Positions 11,016-20,213 of a stretch of DNA of 64,000 nt are shown piece by piece. The DNA is taken from NCBI GenBank assembly GCA_029948255.1, contig JALIZF010001638.1:434001-498000 (forward strand). Reading direction: 5' to 3'. The notes under the pieces are model-generated. The model worked only from the letters and a program-made list of their open reading frames with translations, did no database searches and was not told the DNA's origin. The translations under genes were made by a program, and so were the position numbers. Each line of letters begins with the position of its first letter. Position 1 is the first letter of the stretch. Origin of the DNA: Telmatactis stephensoni. Lineage: Eukaryota; Cnidaria; Anthozoa; Actiniaria; Isophelliidae.

Positions 11016-11159
11016 GAGTGAACGTGACTAAGCCTGAACTGGTTGGTTGTAGATTTAATTAGAATTGAAATCATAGAGTGAAGAATATTTGTATTAAATA
11101 TACTGTAGTTTTTTGATGAAATAAGAGCGGGATCGAAGTAGAGAAAATAATTAAAATAT

Positions 11160-13233
11160 ACCTTGTCAGGTCTTGAATATACCTTGTCGGGTCTTGTAGG
11201 ACTATCGGGTCTTGTAGGACTGTCTGGCCCTGTAGGACTGTCGGGTCTTGTCGGGTCTTGTAGGACTATTGGGTCTTGTCGGGTCTTGTCGGGTCTTGTC
11301 GGGTCTTGTCGGGTCTTGTCGGGTCTTGTCGGGTCTTGTCGGGTCTTGTAGGACTGTCGGGTCTTGTCGGGTCTTGTCGGGTCTTGTCGGGTTTTGTCGG
11401 GTCTTGTCGGGTCTTGTCGGGTCTTGTAGGACTGTCTGGCCCTAGGACTGTCGGGTCTTGTCGGGTCTTGTAGGACTGTCGGGTCTTGTCGAGTTTTGTC
11501 GGGTGTTGTAGGACTTGTCGGGTCTTGTCGGGTCTTGTCGGGTCTTGTCGGGTCTTGTCGGGTCTTGTCGGGTCTTGTCGGGTTTTGTCGGGTCATGTAG
11601 GACTGTCGGGTCTTGTCGGGTCTTGTAGGACTGTCTGGCCCTGTAGGACTGTCGGGTCTTGTAGGACTGTCGGGTCTTGTCGGGTCTTGTGGGGTCTTGT
11701 CGGGTTTTATCGGGTCTTGTCGGGTCTTGTCGGGTCTTGTCGAGTCTTGTCGGGTCTTGTCGGGTTTTGTCGGGTCTTGTCGGGTCTTGTCGGGTCTTGT
11801 AGGACTGTCGGGTCTTGTCGGGTTTTGTCGGGTGTTGTAGGACTTGTCGGGTCTTGTCGGGTTTTGTCGGGTCTTGTCGGGTCTTGTCGGGTCTTGTAGG
11901 ACTGTCGGGTCTTGTCGGGTGTTGTCGGGTGTTGTAGGACTTGTCGGGTTTTGTCGGGTCTTGTCGGGTCTTGTCGGGTTTTGTCGTGTCTTGTCGGGTC
12001 TTGTCGGGTCTTGTCGGGTCTTGTTAGGTCTTGTCGGGTCTTGTCGGGTCTTGTCGGGTCTTGTCGGGTCTTGTAGGACTGTCTTGTCGGGTCTTGTAGG
12101 ACTATCGGGTCTTGTCGGGTCTTGTCGGGTCTTGTCGGGTTTTGTCGGGTCTTGTAGTACTGTCGGGTCTTGTCGGGTCTTGTAGGACTGTCGGGTCTTG
12201 TCGGGTTTTGTCGGGTGTTGTAGGACTTGTCGGGTTTTGTCGGGTCTTGTCGGGTCTTGTCGGGTTTTGTCGGGTCTTGTAGGACTGTCGGGTCTTGTAG
12301 GACTGTCGGTTTTTGTCGGGTCTTGTAGGACTGTCGGGTCTTGTAGGACTATCGGTTCTTGTAGGACTATCGGGTCTTGTAGGACTGTCGGGTCTTGTCG
12401 GGTTTTGTCGGGTGTTGTAGGACTTGTCGGGTTTTGTCGGGTCTTGTCGGGTCTTGTCGGGTTTTGTCGGGTCTTGTAGGACTGTCGGGTCTTGTAGGAC
12501 TGTCGGTTTTTGTCGGGTCTTGTAGGACTGTCGGGTTTTGTAGGACTATCGGGTCTTGTAGGACTGTCGGGTCTTGTCGGGTTTTGTCGGGTGTTGTAGG
12601 ACTTGTCGGGTTTTGTCGGGTTTTGTCGGGTCTTGTCGGGTCTTGTTGGGTCTTGTCGGGTTTTGTCGGGTCTTGTAGGACTGTCGGGTCTTGTAGGACT
12701 GTCGGTTTTTGTCGGGTCTTGTAGGACTGTCGGGTCTTGTAGGACTATCGGGTCTTGTAGGACTATCGGGTCTTGTAGGACAGTCGGGTCTTGTCGGGTT
12801 TTGTCGGTTCTTGTAGGACTTGTCGGGTTTTGTCGGGTCTTGTCGGGTCTTGTCGGGTCTTGTCGGGTCTTGTCGGGTCTTGTTAGGTCTTGTCGGGTCT
12901 TGTCGGGTCTTGTCGGGTCTTGTCGGGTCTTGTAGGACTGTCTTGTCGGGTCTTGTAGGACTATCGGGTCTTGTCGGGTCTTGTCGGGTCTTGTAGGACT
13001 ATCGGGTCTTGTAGGACTGTCTGGCCCTGTAGGACTGTCGGGTCTTGTCGGGTCTTGTCGGGTCTTATCAGGTCTTGTCGGGTCTTGTCGGGTCTTGTCG
13101 AGTCTTGTCGGGTCTTGTCGGGTTTTGTCGGGTCTTGTCGGGTCTTGTAGGACTGTCTGGCCCTGTAGGACTGTCGGGTCTTGTCGTGTCTTGTCGGGTC
13201 TTGTAAGACTGTCGGGTCTTGTAGGACTGAACC
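11160..13233. repeat. Minisatellite of a 10-bp unit with higher-order structure
   Basis: About 2.07 kb of tandem TCGGGTCTTG units interrupted by TAGGACTG units. Neither the 10-mer nor its complement creates a stop in any frame, so long open frames appear on both strands; the minus-strand frame of 755 residues (cycling through PTRPDKTRQD) is therefore expected by chance. In the right half the marker GTGTTGTAGGACTTG recurs near 12215, 12411 and 12591, and a variant near 12809, giving a higher-order period of about 180-220 bp. The array starts about 145 bp after the unknown gene. Confidence 0.9.
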
Positions 13234-13269
13234 CACCTTTTTTCATCGCCATTAGCTGGCCTTCCGTCC

Positions 13270-14250
13270 ACACCAGTGTATGTGTTTTGTTGTGTTGTTT
13301 TGTTTTGTGTTCTATTTTGTTCTGTTTTTAGTTTGGTTCTGTTTTGTTTTGTTTGTTTCTCTGCGAAAAGCTCAGTTAGTCTCAGTCAGGTAATCAAAAG
13401 GAGACTGGAAAACGTGTTTTCAAGATTCTCCGAAATACTTGTAGGATCGGCAATCCGTAGGTACAGGCAGCCCATGCATGTATGCACACTTTAATCTCGA
13501 TTTGCGTAGTTGCAGTCGTTGTAACCATACCGTTAGGCTAGGACTTGTACTGGTAGAGTCAAGACTAATTATAGTAGTAAAACGTTCACGAAAGTTGTGA
13601 AATTGTATGATTTTTAATTTGTAGTTTTTAGTGTTATAAGTATAATAAAAATTCCATGTCTGAATGAATGAATCGAAATGAATGAATGAATTAGTCAATC
13701 GATCAATCAATCAATCAATCAATTAATGGTTCCAACCAATTAATTAATCAATTGATCAAACAATAAATCAATCAAATTTGAAAATACCGAAATGGGGCTC
13801 TGTATGGATTTATTTTGTCCTTCAGGGTCCTTCAGTGACAGCAGCCTAAATAATTACGTTGACTGATTCGATCATGACTTTTTGAACAAGTTTACCGAGT
13901 CAAACTAGGAAAACCGAAAGAACACATTCAACATTCCAGACATATTTTAGGTGTTAACGGTTTTCTTTACCGATTTCACTGTTACTGGTGTATTGTCTTC
14001 TCAAGAAAAAAATCCTCATCGTCTCTTTTTGTGGTCTGCAGATTGCTTAATAGATTGTTCAAACTGGTTTAAACCGGCTATAGGCTTGACTGACAGGTTA
14101 TCCGTGTGTCACTCAAAAGTGCTCTTTAAAACTGGTATAACAGGTTTGACAGGCTATTTATACTAGTCAAACTGTGCGTTATTGTTTATGTTTGCTATGT
14201 CACTCGGTTATTGACTTTTAATCGAATTAAAGGCAAGGAAAAAAATGATA
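13270..14250. repeat. Duplicated flanking block, copy 1
   Basis: This block is closely similar to 15591-16475. Shared landmarks are the GTTTTGTTGTG run, CTCAGTCAGGTAATCAAA, CCATGCATGTATGCACACT, and AACTGGTTTAAACCGGCTAT. An AATG/ATCA microsatellite (about 13660-13770) sits in this copy. The block has no convincing gene. It ends near a shared AATTAAAGGCAAG. Confidence 0.85.
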
Positions 14251-14740
14251 TTCTGATAATGTTAATTAAGAACTCAAAACTGAACTAACAATATAATAGC
14301 GTGAAATATATAATATACCAATTAAAATTTATAAAATACAAATCAAATAAATATAATTAGAAGATATATGTAATTTCCATCATTAACAATTATACAATTT
14401 TACCGGGTGACGTTAATAAGAGCGGCACCAATGAAAAAGAAAAAAGAAAAAATGGCAACAGTGCTGAAGAGGTATATTATAAATATAATCCCTTGTATCT
14501 AAATATTTATGTTCATAAATATAAAGCTTACTTTTTAATTTGTACTTTTTGTATTTATCGTTTTCTACACAGCCCTGTCTCGATTTTGAGGCGGTTCGAG
14601 GGTGGGTTTCCTGTGTGACGAAAGGAACGCCTTGCAGAAACCTTACTTCCAAGAACTTCTTCGACTTGATATCCAGCTGAGGGCATCGTTGAGCTAGCTC
14701 ACCGACCAATTTCTTGTCTAAGCGTCATTAAGAGAACAAG
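14251..14740. other. AT-rich spacer before the second BTB gene
   Basis: I see no gene. The last 35 bp (from about 14706) match the leader of the first BTB gene (3092-3129), including TTTCTTGTCTAA and GCGTCATTAAGAGA, marking the left edge of the BTB duplication. Confidence 0.6.
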
Positions 14741-15790
14741 ATGAACCCTTCCAACTGGCAAACAAAACTGTCTACTGTCAGAGAACGTACTGAGTACGCG
14801 TTCAACAAGTCCTTGTTCTGTGATGTCAAGTTCTCGGTGGTAGACATCTTCTCAGCCAATAAGTACATGTTGTCTGTAAGCAGTCCTGTGTTTGAAGCCA
14901 TGTTTTATGGTGAGCCGTTAGCCGAGAGTAAACCAACTATCGAGCTACCAGACTGCACGAAGGAAGGACTACAAGAACTACTTCGTTATGTGTATACAGA
15001 TGAAGTCAAGTTAACCGGAAGTAATTGCATGGAAGTGCTGAACCTTGCCGAGAAGTACATGATGCCATTTCTGGTAGAGAAGTGCAAGAAGTATCTCAAG
15101 GAGATTGTTGGTCCAGATGATGTGTTGAGTGTCTTACCTCAAGTGGAGAAAATTGGCGACGAAGACCTCAAGAAACACCTGTGGGACATTGTTGATCGTG
15201 AAACTGCTCGCACCGTATCATCTGAGCCATTTTTGAATGTATCTCGAGAAATGTTGTGTCAAATTGTTGTCCGTGATACTCTGAAGATTAAAGAATTGGA
15301 TCTATTCCGAGCAATAGATCGATGGGCTGAAAAGAAACTAAGAGAACAGGGCTTAGACGGAAACGAGGAAAGGAAAGAGGTCACTAAACGATCGATTCTT
15401 GGAGAAGATGTGATCAGACAGATTCGATTTCCCTTGATGGAGCAAAAGGAGATTGCTGAAGTCGTCATTCCATGTGACATACTCGAGAAAAATGAATTGA
15501 AAGAATTGTTTCAGATTGTATGTAAGGTTGTCCCAGCAACACATATGTTTAATGCTAAGGAAAGGTCACCTACACCTGGCTCTCTTTTGTTTTGTTTTGT
15601 TGTGTTGTGTTGTGTTGTGTTGTGTTGTGTTTTATTTCGTTCTGTTTTTCCTTTGGTTCTGTTTTGTTTTGTTTATTTCTCTACGAAAAGCTTAGTTAGT
15701 CTCAGTCAGGTAATCAAATGGATTCTCCGAAATACAAAGGTAGGATCGGCAATCGTAGGTACAGGTAGTCCATGCATGTATGCACACTAA
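14741..15790 (+). CDS. Second BTB-BACK paralogue, PHR domain replaced by low-complexity tail
   Basis: An open frame of 349 residues. Residues 1 to about 280 closely match the gene at 3130 through the BTB and BACK regions. Two differences stand out: an in-frame loss of about 18 bp in the early BTB domain (VVDSNGVQAFVPANK becomes VVDIFSANK), and a charged insertion after the BACK helices (GNEERKEV). Similarity stops at TPGSLL. The frame then enters a GTTTT-rich repeat and reads a hydrophobic, Cys-rich tail (FCFVVLCCVVLCCVLF) for about 65 residues. The PHR domain, the usual substrate-binding part of BTBD6-type cullin-3 adaptors, is gone. It may be a decaying copy, or a BTB-BACK-only protein if expressed. 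Confidence 0.7.
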   Translation: MNPSNWQTKLSTVRERTEYAFNKSLFCDVKFSVVDIFSANKYMLSVSSPVFEAMFYGEPLAESKPTIELPDCTKEGLQELLRYVYTDEVKLTGSNCMEVLNLAEKYMMPFLVEKCKKYLKEIVGPDDVLSVLPQVEKIGDEDLKKHLWDIVDRETARTVSSEPFLNVSREMLCQIVVRDTLKIKELDLFRAIDRWAEKKLREQGLDGNEERKEVTKRSILGEDVIRQIRFPLMEQKEIAEVVIPCDILEKNELKELFQIVCKVVPATHMFNAKERSPTPGSLLFCFVVLCCVVLCCVLFRSVFPLVLFCFVYFSTKSLVSLSQVIKWILRNTKVGSAIVGTGSPCMYAH

Positions 15791-15969
15791 TTGTTATCTC
15801 GATTGGCGTAGTAGCAGTCGTTGTAACCATACCGTTAGACTTATACTGGTAGAGTCAAAACTATTTGTAGCCAGCAAAAAATTCACGAAAGTTGTGAAAT
15901 TGTGTGATTTTTGCAGTTTTCAGTGTTATAAGTAATAAAAATTACATATCTGAGTGAATACATGAATCA

Positions 15970-16001
<32 letters not shown>

Positions 16002-16475
16002 ATCAAATTTCAAAATACCAAAATGGGGCTCTGTATGGATTTATTTTGCCTCGTAGTGACAGCAGTCTAAATAATTACGTTGACTGATTCGATCATGATC
16101 ATCTTTTTGAACAAGTTTATAGTCAAACTAGGAAAGCCGAAAGAACACATTCAACATTCCAGACATATCTAAGGTGTTAACGGTTTTCTTTCCGGTTTAA
16201 CTGTTACCGGTGTACTGTCTGCTTGTCTGCTCAAGAAAAAAATCCTCATTGTCTCTTGGTCTGCAGACTCGGTTTAGTAGATTGTTCAAACTGGTTTAAA
16301 CCGGCTATAGGCTTGACTAACAGGTTATCCGTGTGTTATTCAAAAGTGTTTTAAATGGTATAACAGGTTTGGCAGGCTATTTATACAAGTCAAACTGTGT
16401 GTTATCGTTTTATGTTTGTTATGTAACTCTGTTATTGATCTTTAATCGAATTAAAGGCAAGAAAAAGAATGGTAT
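15591..16475. repeat. Duplicated flanking block, copy 2
   Basis: Copy of 13270-14250 following the second BTB gene, joined inside the GTTTTG simple repeat. It contains an AGTC microsatellite (about 15966-16000) where copy 1 has AATG/ATCA repeats. Its first 200 bp supply the aberrant C-terminal codons of the BTB gene. Confidence 0.85.
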
Positions 16476-17318
16476 TCAAAACAAAGTTAAATTTGATCGA
16501 TTTGGTAATCGGTTTGAGACGGCAGACACTCGCTGCTATCACGGAACAATAAGGTGAGGGTAAAAATGATTTTTGTTGTCACTAAAATCGAACGAACTTT
16601 GCTTTAAAGTCAAATAGGTGAGTGAACAAGTTCTGACTGCTTAGACGTATTCAAAATAAGAAACTGGCGTTCAAAAAGCAGCGTCTTCGACCGGCTGTCT
16701 TTCGACTTTCTACACGGAAACGCCTTACGATGTTTCGGCTGAAAAGTTCTGTAAAAACGAAATTGTTGTCGTGTTGTTGGTAAGACATGAAAACGTTTAA
16801 AAAAGCGTTAATTGGCGTTTTTCGAAAACGGTTTTGTGTCATATAGAAGGGCATATGTGGTAGGACATTTTGATCAACTATTTTTCCTTTTTTTAAATTT
16901 TATCTTTCTAGTTTTATAACCAAGAAAGATCAAATAAGCACCAATCCCAATCGATGATCGGTTTTCCCAAAGTATTTAAAGCTTTGAAAAAGCTTGATTT
17001 GATAACTAAAAATGTGTAAAAATTATCACCCGATATGTAAACACGATAGAAAGCTGTAAATGTCTGACAATATGACTTATGGTCATAATTGCTAACCAAC
17101 AGGAATGAATTTATTTAACTGGGATATTTCTTTTCAGTTTCTTGCAAAATGATAACATAGGCTCGATGAACACCAGTAATTTCCGCAATTTGAAAATGTT
17201 GTCGTGCAGGTTTTACCGGTATATTTATCATGTTTATTGCGTGGTCTTCAAAAAAAATGACATGAAAGTGGTCAGAATTGTTGTCTAAACGTTGTTAACT
17301 TATTTTTACGTCTTTAGG
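16476..17318. other. Upstream region of the minicollagen-like gene
   Basis: No coding signal was found. The sequence just before the ATG reads TTTACGTCTTTAG, like a 3' splice site, so a non-coding first exon may lie within this stretch. No obvious TATA box could be placed with confidence. Confidence 0.45.
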
Positions 17319-18762
17319 ATGCGAGCTTATCTTGCAATAGCGGTCCTTGTGGCCGTATGTTGCCTAGCACAAGCTAAATCAACCAAGAATCAAGGTAAAT
17401 TCACGTGTAAGAGTAACCTCACTATGAGAGTGTTTAGTTAATACTTAAAATAAAGTCGTCCCCCTTTCAAGCCTGACCGATCAATGCCAGCCTAGTAGGG
17501 TCAACCTCAATTAACTTCCGGGTACAAAAGACTCAAATTTCGTTTCATTCTATACAATAAATTGACAAGATTGAGCTTTTAAACATCTAGTTATTATTTA
17601 AAACTGGTGAGGCAAAAGCGATGAGTAGTTTTGCTGATATTTTTACTAGCCACACCTGCTGCTCCCAAGTTCAACAAACATGTGACGTCACACATTAGAT
17701 GACGTCATAAGCCCATCATCTCTCTGCCTGGACCAAGGCTTTTTACTTGTTCCCAACTAAGTCATAAGGTGTGGTTTTGTGTTCATTGTCGTGGTCCGTT
17801 CCGGAAAAAAAAGTCAGGTCTCTACAGCGCATGCTCAGTCGAGGAAGGACGAACGCTCCAATAAGCCTCTTGATATCCATCTTGTTGAGAAAAATTTTCC
17901 CTACTGAAGAAGTATTAAACTCTGTAAAAATAAGAATCACTTTCCTTCTCATTCATACTGTCTTCAAAGCTCAGTTTTATACACCAATTTCCATCTGTCC
18001 ACACATCGGTTTAGTGGTCACACACAAAGCATCCAAACGAGGTTTCAGGGTACAAATTGCAATAATCCTTTGTGTGTACCCTGGAGCCTCGCTTCAATGC
18101 TTTGTGTGTGACCAATGAACCGATGTATGGAAAATGGTGAATTGATACGTTTTGCTCTTCAAGTACGGGTAGTCAATGACAGCGATAGAATTGATTTCAT
18201 TTAGTCTCTTCATATTTCTGGTACTTAGTATTAGGGACCTTAGCAACCAAAGCCAACCTTAGCAACCAAAAGCAACGACGACGCGAGTGTTCTAGCCGGT
18301 ACCGGTTCTAGCCAGACCGGGAAATCTCAACAATGACGGCGTCTGCGTCGTCGTTGTTTTTGGTTTCTCACGGTTCTTATTATCATTGTTTTTTTTTCAA
18401 TTTTTGCAGAAAAGCGACAATGTTGTCACTATCATTATCCACCACCACCACCGCCGCCACCACCACCCCCACCCCCACCGCCTCCAGTAATCGGACCACC
18501 AGGCCTCCCTGGACCCCCTGGATATCAGGGAAGACCAGGATGTAACGGTGCCCCTGGTTGTCAAGGAGATAGAGGACCCCCAGGACCTGCTGGTCTACCG
18601 GGCAGACAGTGGATCGGACCACCCGGGCCTCCCGGACTTGCTGGTTATCCAGGACGACAAGGATGCCAAGGACGTAGAGGGTGCCCAGGATCTCCAGGAC
18701 ATCCAGGACCTCCAGGACTCCCTGGACCACGTGGTCCCCCGGGTCTTTCTTATCAAGGATAA
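17319..18762 (+). CDS. Minicollagen-like secreted collagen
   Basis: Exons 17319-17394 and 18410-18762 give 142 residues. Residues 1-19 form a signal peptide ([19 protein letters not shown]). A short propeptide ends in EKR at about 29, a likely Lys-Arg cleavage site. The mature chain starts QCCHYHY, then has 16 prolines, then 13 Gly-X-Y triplets, a Trp-Ile break and 15 more triplets, ending LSYQG. Each triplet block holds two Cys as GCxGxxGC. Signal peptide, KR propeptide, polyproline and a short collagen helix are the plan of cnidarian minicollagens, which polymerise by disulfide exchange in nematocyst walls. The usual six-Cys domains at both ends are missing, so a capsule role is inference. 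The two collagen blocks align with each other and look like an internal duplication. AATAAA at 18831 supports the 3' end. Confidence 0.8.
17984..18146. mobile_element. Hairpin MITE in the minicollagen-like intron
   Basis: Sequence from 17984, including ATCGGTTTAGTGGTCACACA, is mirrored by the end at about 18144, with arms of about 70 bp and few mismatches. The element lies in the single intron of the minicollagen-like gene. Confidence 0.8.
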
Positions 18763-18830
18763 TTTACGAAGCTTTATCTGAGAACCAATACTTAGTATTG
18801 TTTTGTACAAATTTGTTAATGGTTGTTTAA

Positions 18831-18836
18831 AATAAA
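18831..18836 (+). terminator. Polyadenylation signal
   Basis: AATAAA occurs 69 bases after the stop of the minicollagen-like gene, a normal distance for a short 3' untranslated region. Confidence 0.7.
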
Positions 18837-19057
18837 CGTTCCTTTTTAATTATATATACTTTGGTATTATTTCAGACTTTCTGTTTAATACTAAAGTTAG
18901 AGTTAGATCGTCGTTTTGAATAATAATTGGTATATTACTATTTTTTAAACGCGCTCAGATTGGTCGACTAGAACCATGTGTGATTACAGTACACACGCAT
19001 TGAATCTTACGTGCGCTCTGATTAATTGAAAAGTTCCGATGAATATTATATAAATTA

Positions 19058-19245
19058 TAGATTCCATTTTTCCGTAGGTCCGTACTCTAATAGGCTAATA
19101 GTTATATAGAAGACGTCAAAATCTGGTGAGAACAACAGTCAACGTCACTCGACGTCGTCTTGTAGCGTACTTTTTTGTTCCCACGCATTTTGACGTCATC
19201 TGTGCATCTATTATAGTACAGAAACATGGGAAAAAATGGAATCTA
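19058..19245. mobile_element. Hairpin MITE of about 188 bp
   Basis: TAGATTCCATTTTTCC at 19058 is mirrored by GGAAAAAATGGAATCTA-like sequence ending at 19245. GACGTCAAAATC near 19114 has a complementary partner near 19188. The interior is non-coding. Confidence 0.7.
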
Positions 19246-19404
19246 GTTGTTAAATAACGGGATGTTTACTTCATAAGGTACGTAAAAACGTCAGCCTTAT
19301 TTAACGTCGGTAACTCGTAACAGTTTTACACTGATGAACTTGACCCTGAGGTTTATCGATCACTGCTCCGTCTTTAGTTATTCACAACGATTGGAAAGAA
19401 GTCC

Positions 19405-19486
19405 CAACAATTAGCGTGCGAGGTCACCGCGAATCGAACTTAATCCGTAAGACCGCGCGCTAAACAACTAAACCACGCTTGCATAC
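19405..19486 (-). mobile_element. tRNA-derived SINE-like relic
   Basis: On the minus strand, GTGGTTTAGTTGTTTAGCGC resembles a tRNA A box and AGTTCGATTCG resembles the B box at suitable spacing. No cloverleaf acceptor stem could be closed, so this is more likely a SINE head than a working tRNA gene. Confidence 0.5.
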
Positions 19487-19543
19487 TACTTATACACAGA
19501 GATACTCTATTAAACGGGCTTCTTATAAGCGGACACCTTTTTT

Positions 19544-19786
19544 AGAGACTTTAGCTCCACGTAAAGGTGAAACCGCAGACCACGGAGAGGATCACGTGAC
19601 CTGCTTTTTCCGAGCCTGGCGACGCACGTTTGACACTTAAACGTGAGCATGGCTTTCCGCGTTTACGGCAAACGCAAAATGACTGACCTTTGAATTGGAA
19701 TGTAAATGTCAGATGCGATAAAAGCAGGTCACGTGATCCTCTTCGCCGTCTGCCGCTTCCGCGTTTACGTGAAACTTAAGGTCTCT
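19544..19786. mobile_element. MITE with 67-bp inverted ends and TA duplication
   Basis: The left end (AGAGACTTTAGCTCCACGTA) and right end (complement AGAGACCTTAAGTTTCACGT) match imperfectly over about 67 bp. They share a perfect inner core, GAGGATCACGTGACCTGCTT. TA flanks both ends if the element is taken as GAGAC...GTCTC. There is no coding capacity. Confidence 0.8.
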
Positions 19787-20213
19787 ATTTATCGCTCCTA
19801 TTTACGTGTTTCGCGACTCACCTAAAAGAAGTACATATGGGCTCTATTCTCTTTCACTTCGCTCATCCAAACAGAAAACATTTCATATTTAATCGATAAA
19901 AATAAAACAAAATGGAGGAGTAAATTTTTATTACAACAGCAATTGAACGATATTTACAATCTATCAGGTATATTATTTTACAATTTAGAAAATTATTAAA
20001 TCTAGTAATAAATTATAGAGTGAAAATTCTCTTTTTCAGCATGTTGTTCATCACAATGGCTGGCCATTTTGATGCTTAGCAAAAATATTCAAGAAATGTT
20101 CAAACCTTGAACTAATTTGTTGTTGTTGCTGTTTTGTTTGTTTGATTTTTTTCCCCGTTAAATCTAAAAATTCCATATTTAAAATCTAAAGATTTAAAAT
20201 GTATCAAGAAATT

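Larger units (their letters stand above)
18837..20213. other. Intergenic repeat-rich stretch
   Basis: No gene found between the minicollagen-like gene and the SLC16 gene, which point toward each other. The stretch holds a hairpin MITE, a tRNA-like relic and a second MITE, listed separately. A minus-strand AATAAA near 19926-19931 could serve the SLC16 gene. Confidence 0.55.

Noticed and set aside
11160..13233. CRISPR-like array
   Set aside because: Units are adjacent without unique spacers, and the DNA is clearly animal.
11006..13273. A 755-residue minus-strand open frame rich in PTRPDKTRQD
   Set aside because: It is the translation of a stop-free 10-bp minisatellite and continues in every frame; no start, domain or splice evidence supports a protein.
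18383..18730. Minus-strand open frame antisense to the collagen exon
   Set aside because: A shadow of the Gly-Pro-rich coding strand; the plus strand has the signal peptide, splice sites and polyadenylation signal.
19405..19486. Functional tRNA gene
   Set aside because: A and B boxes are present, but no acceptor or anticodon stem could be closed, which fits a SINE better.
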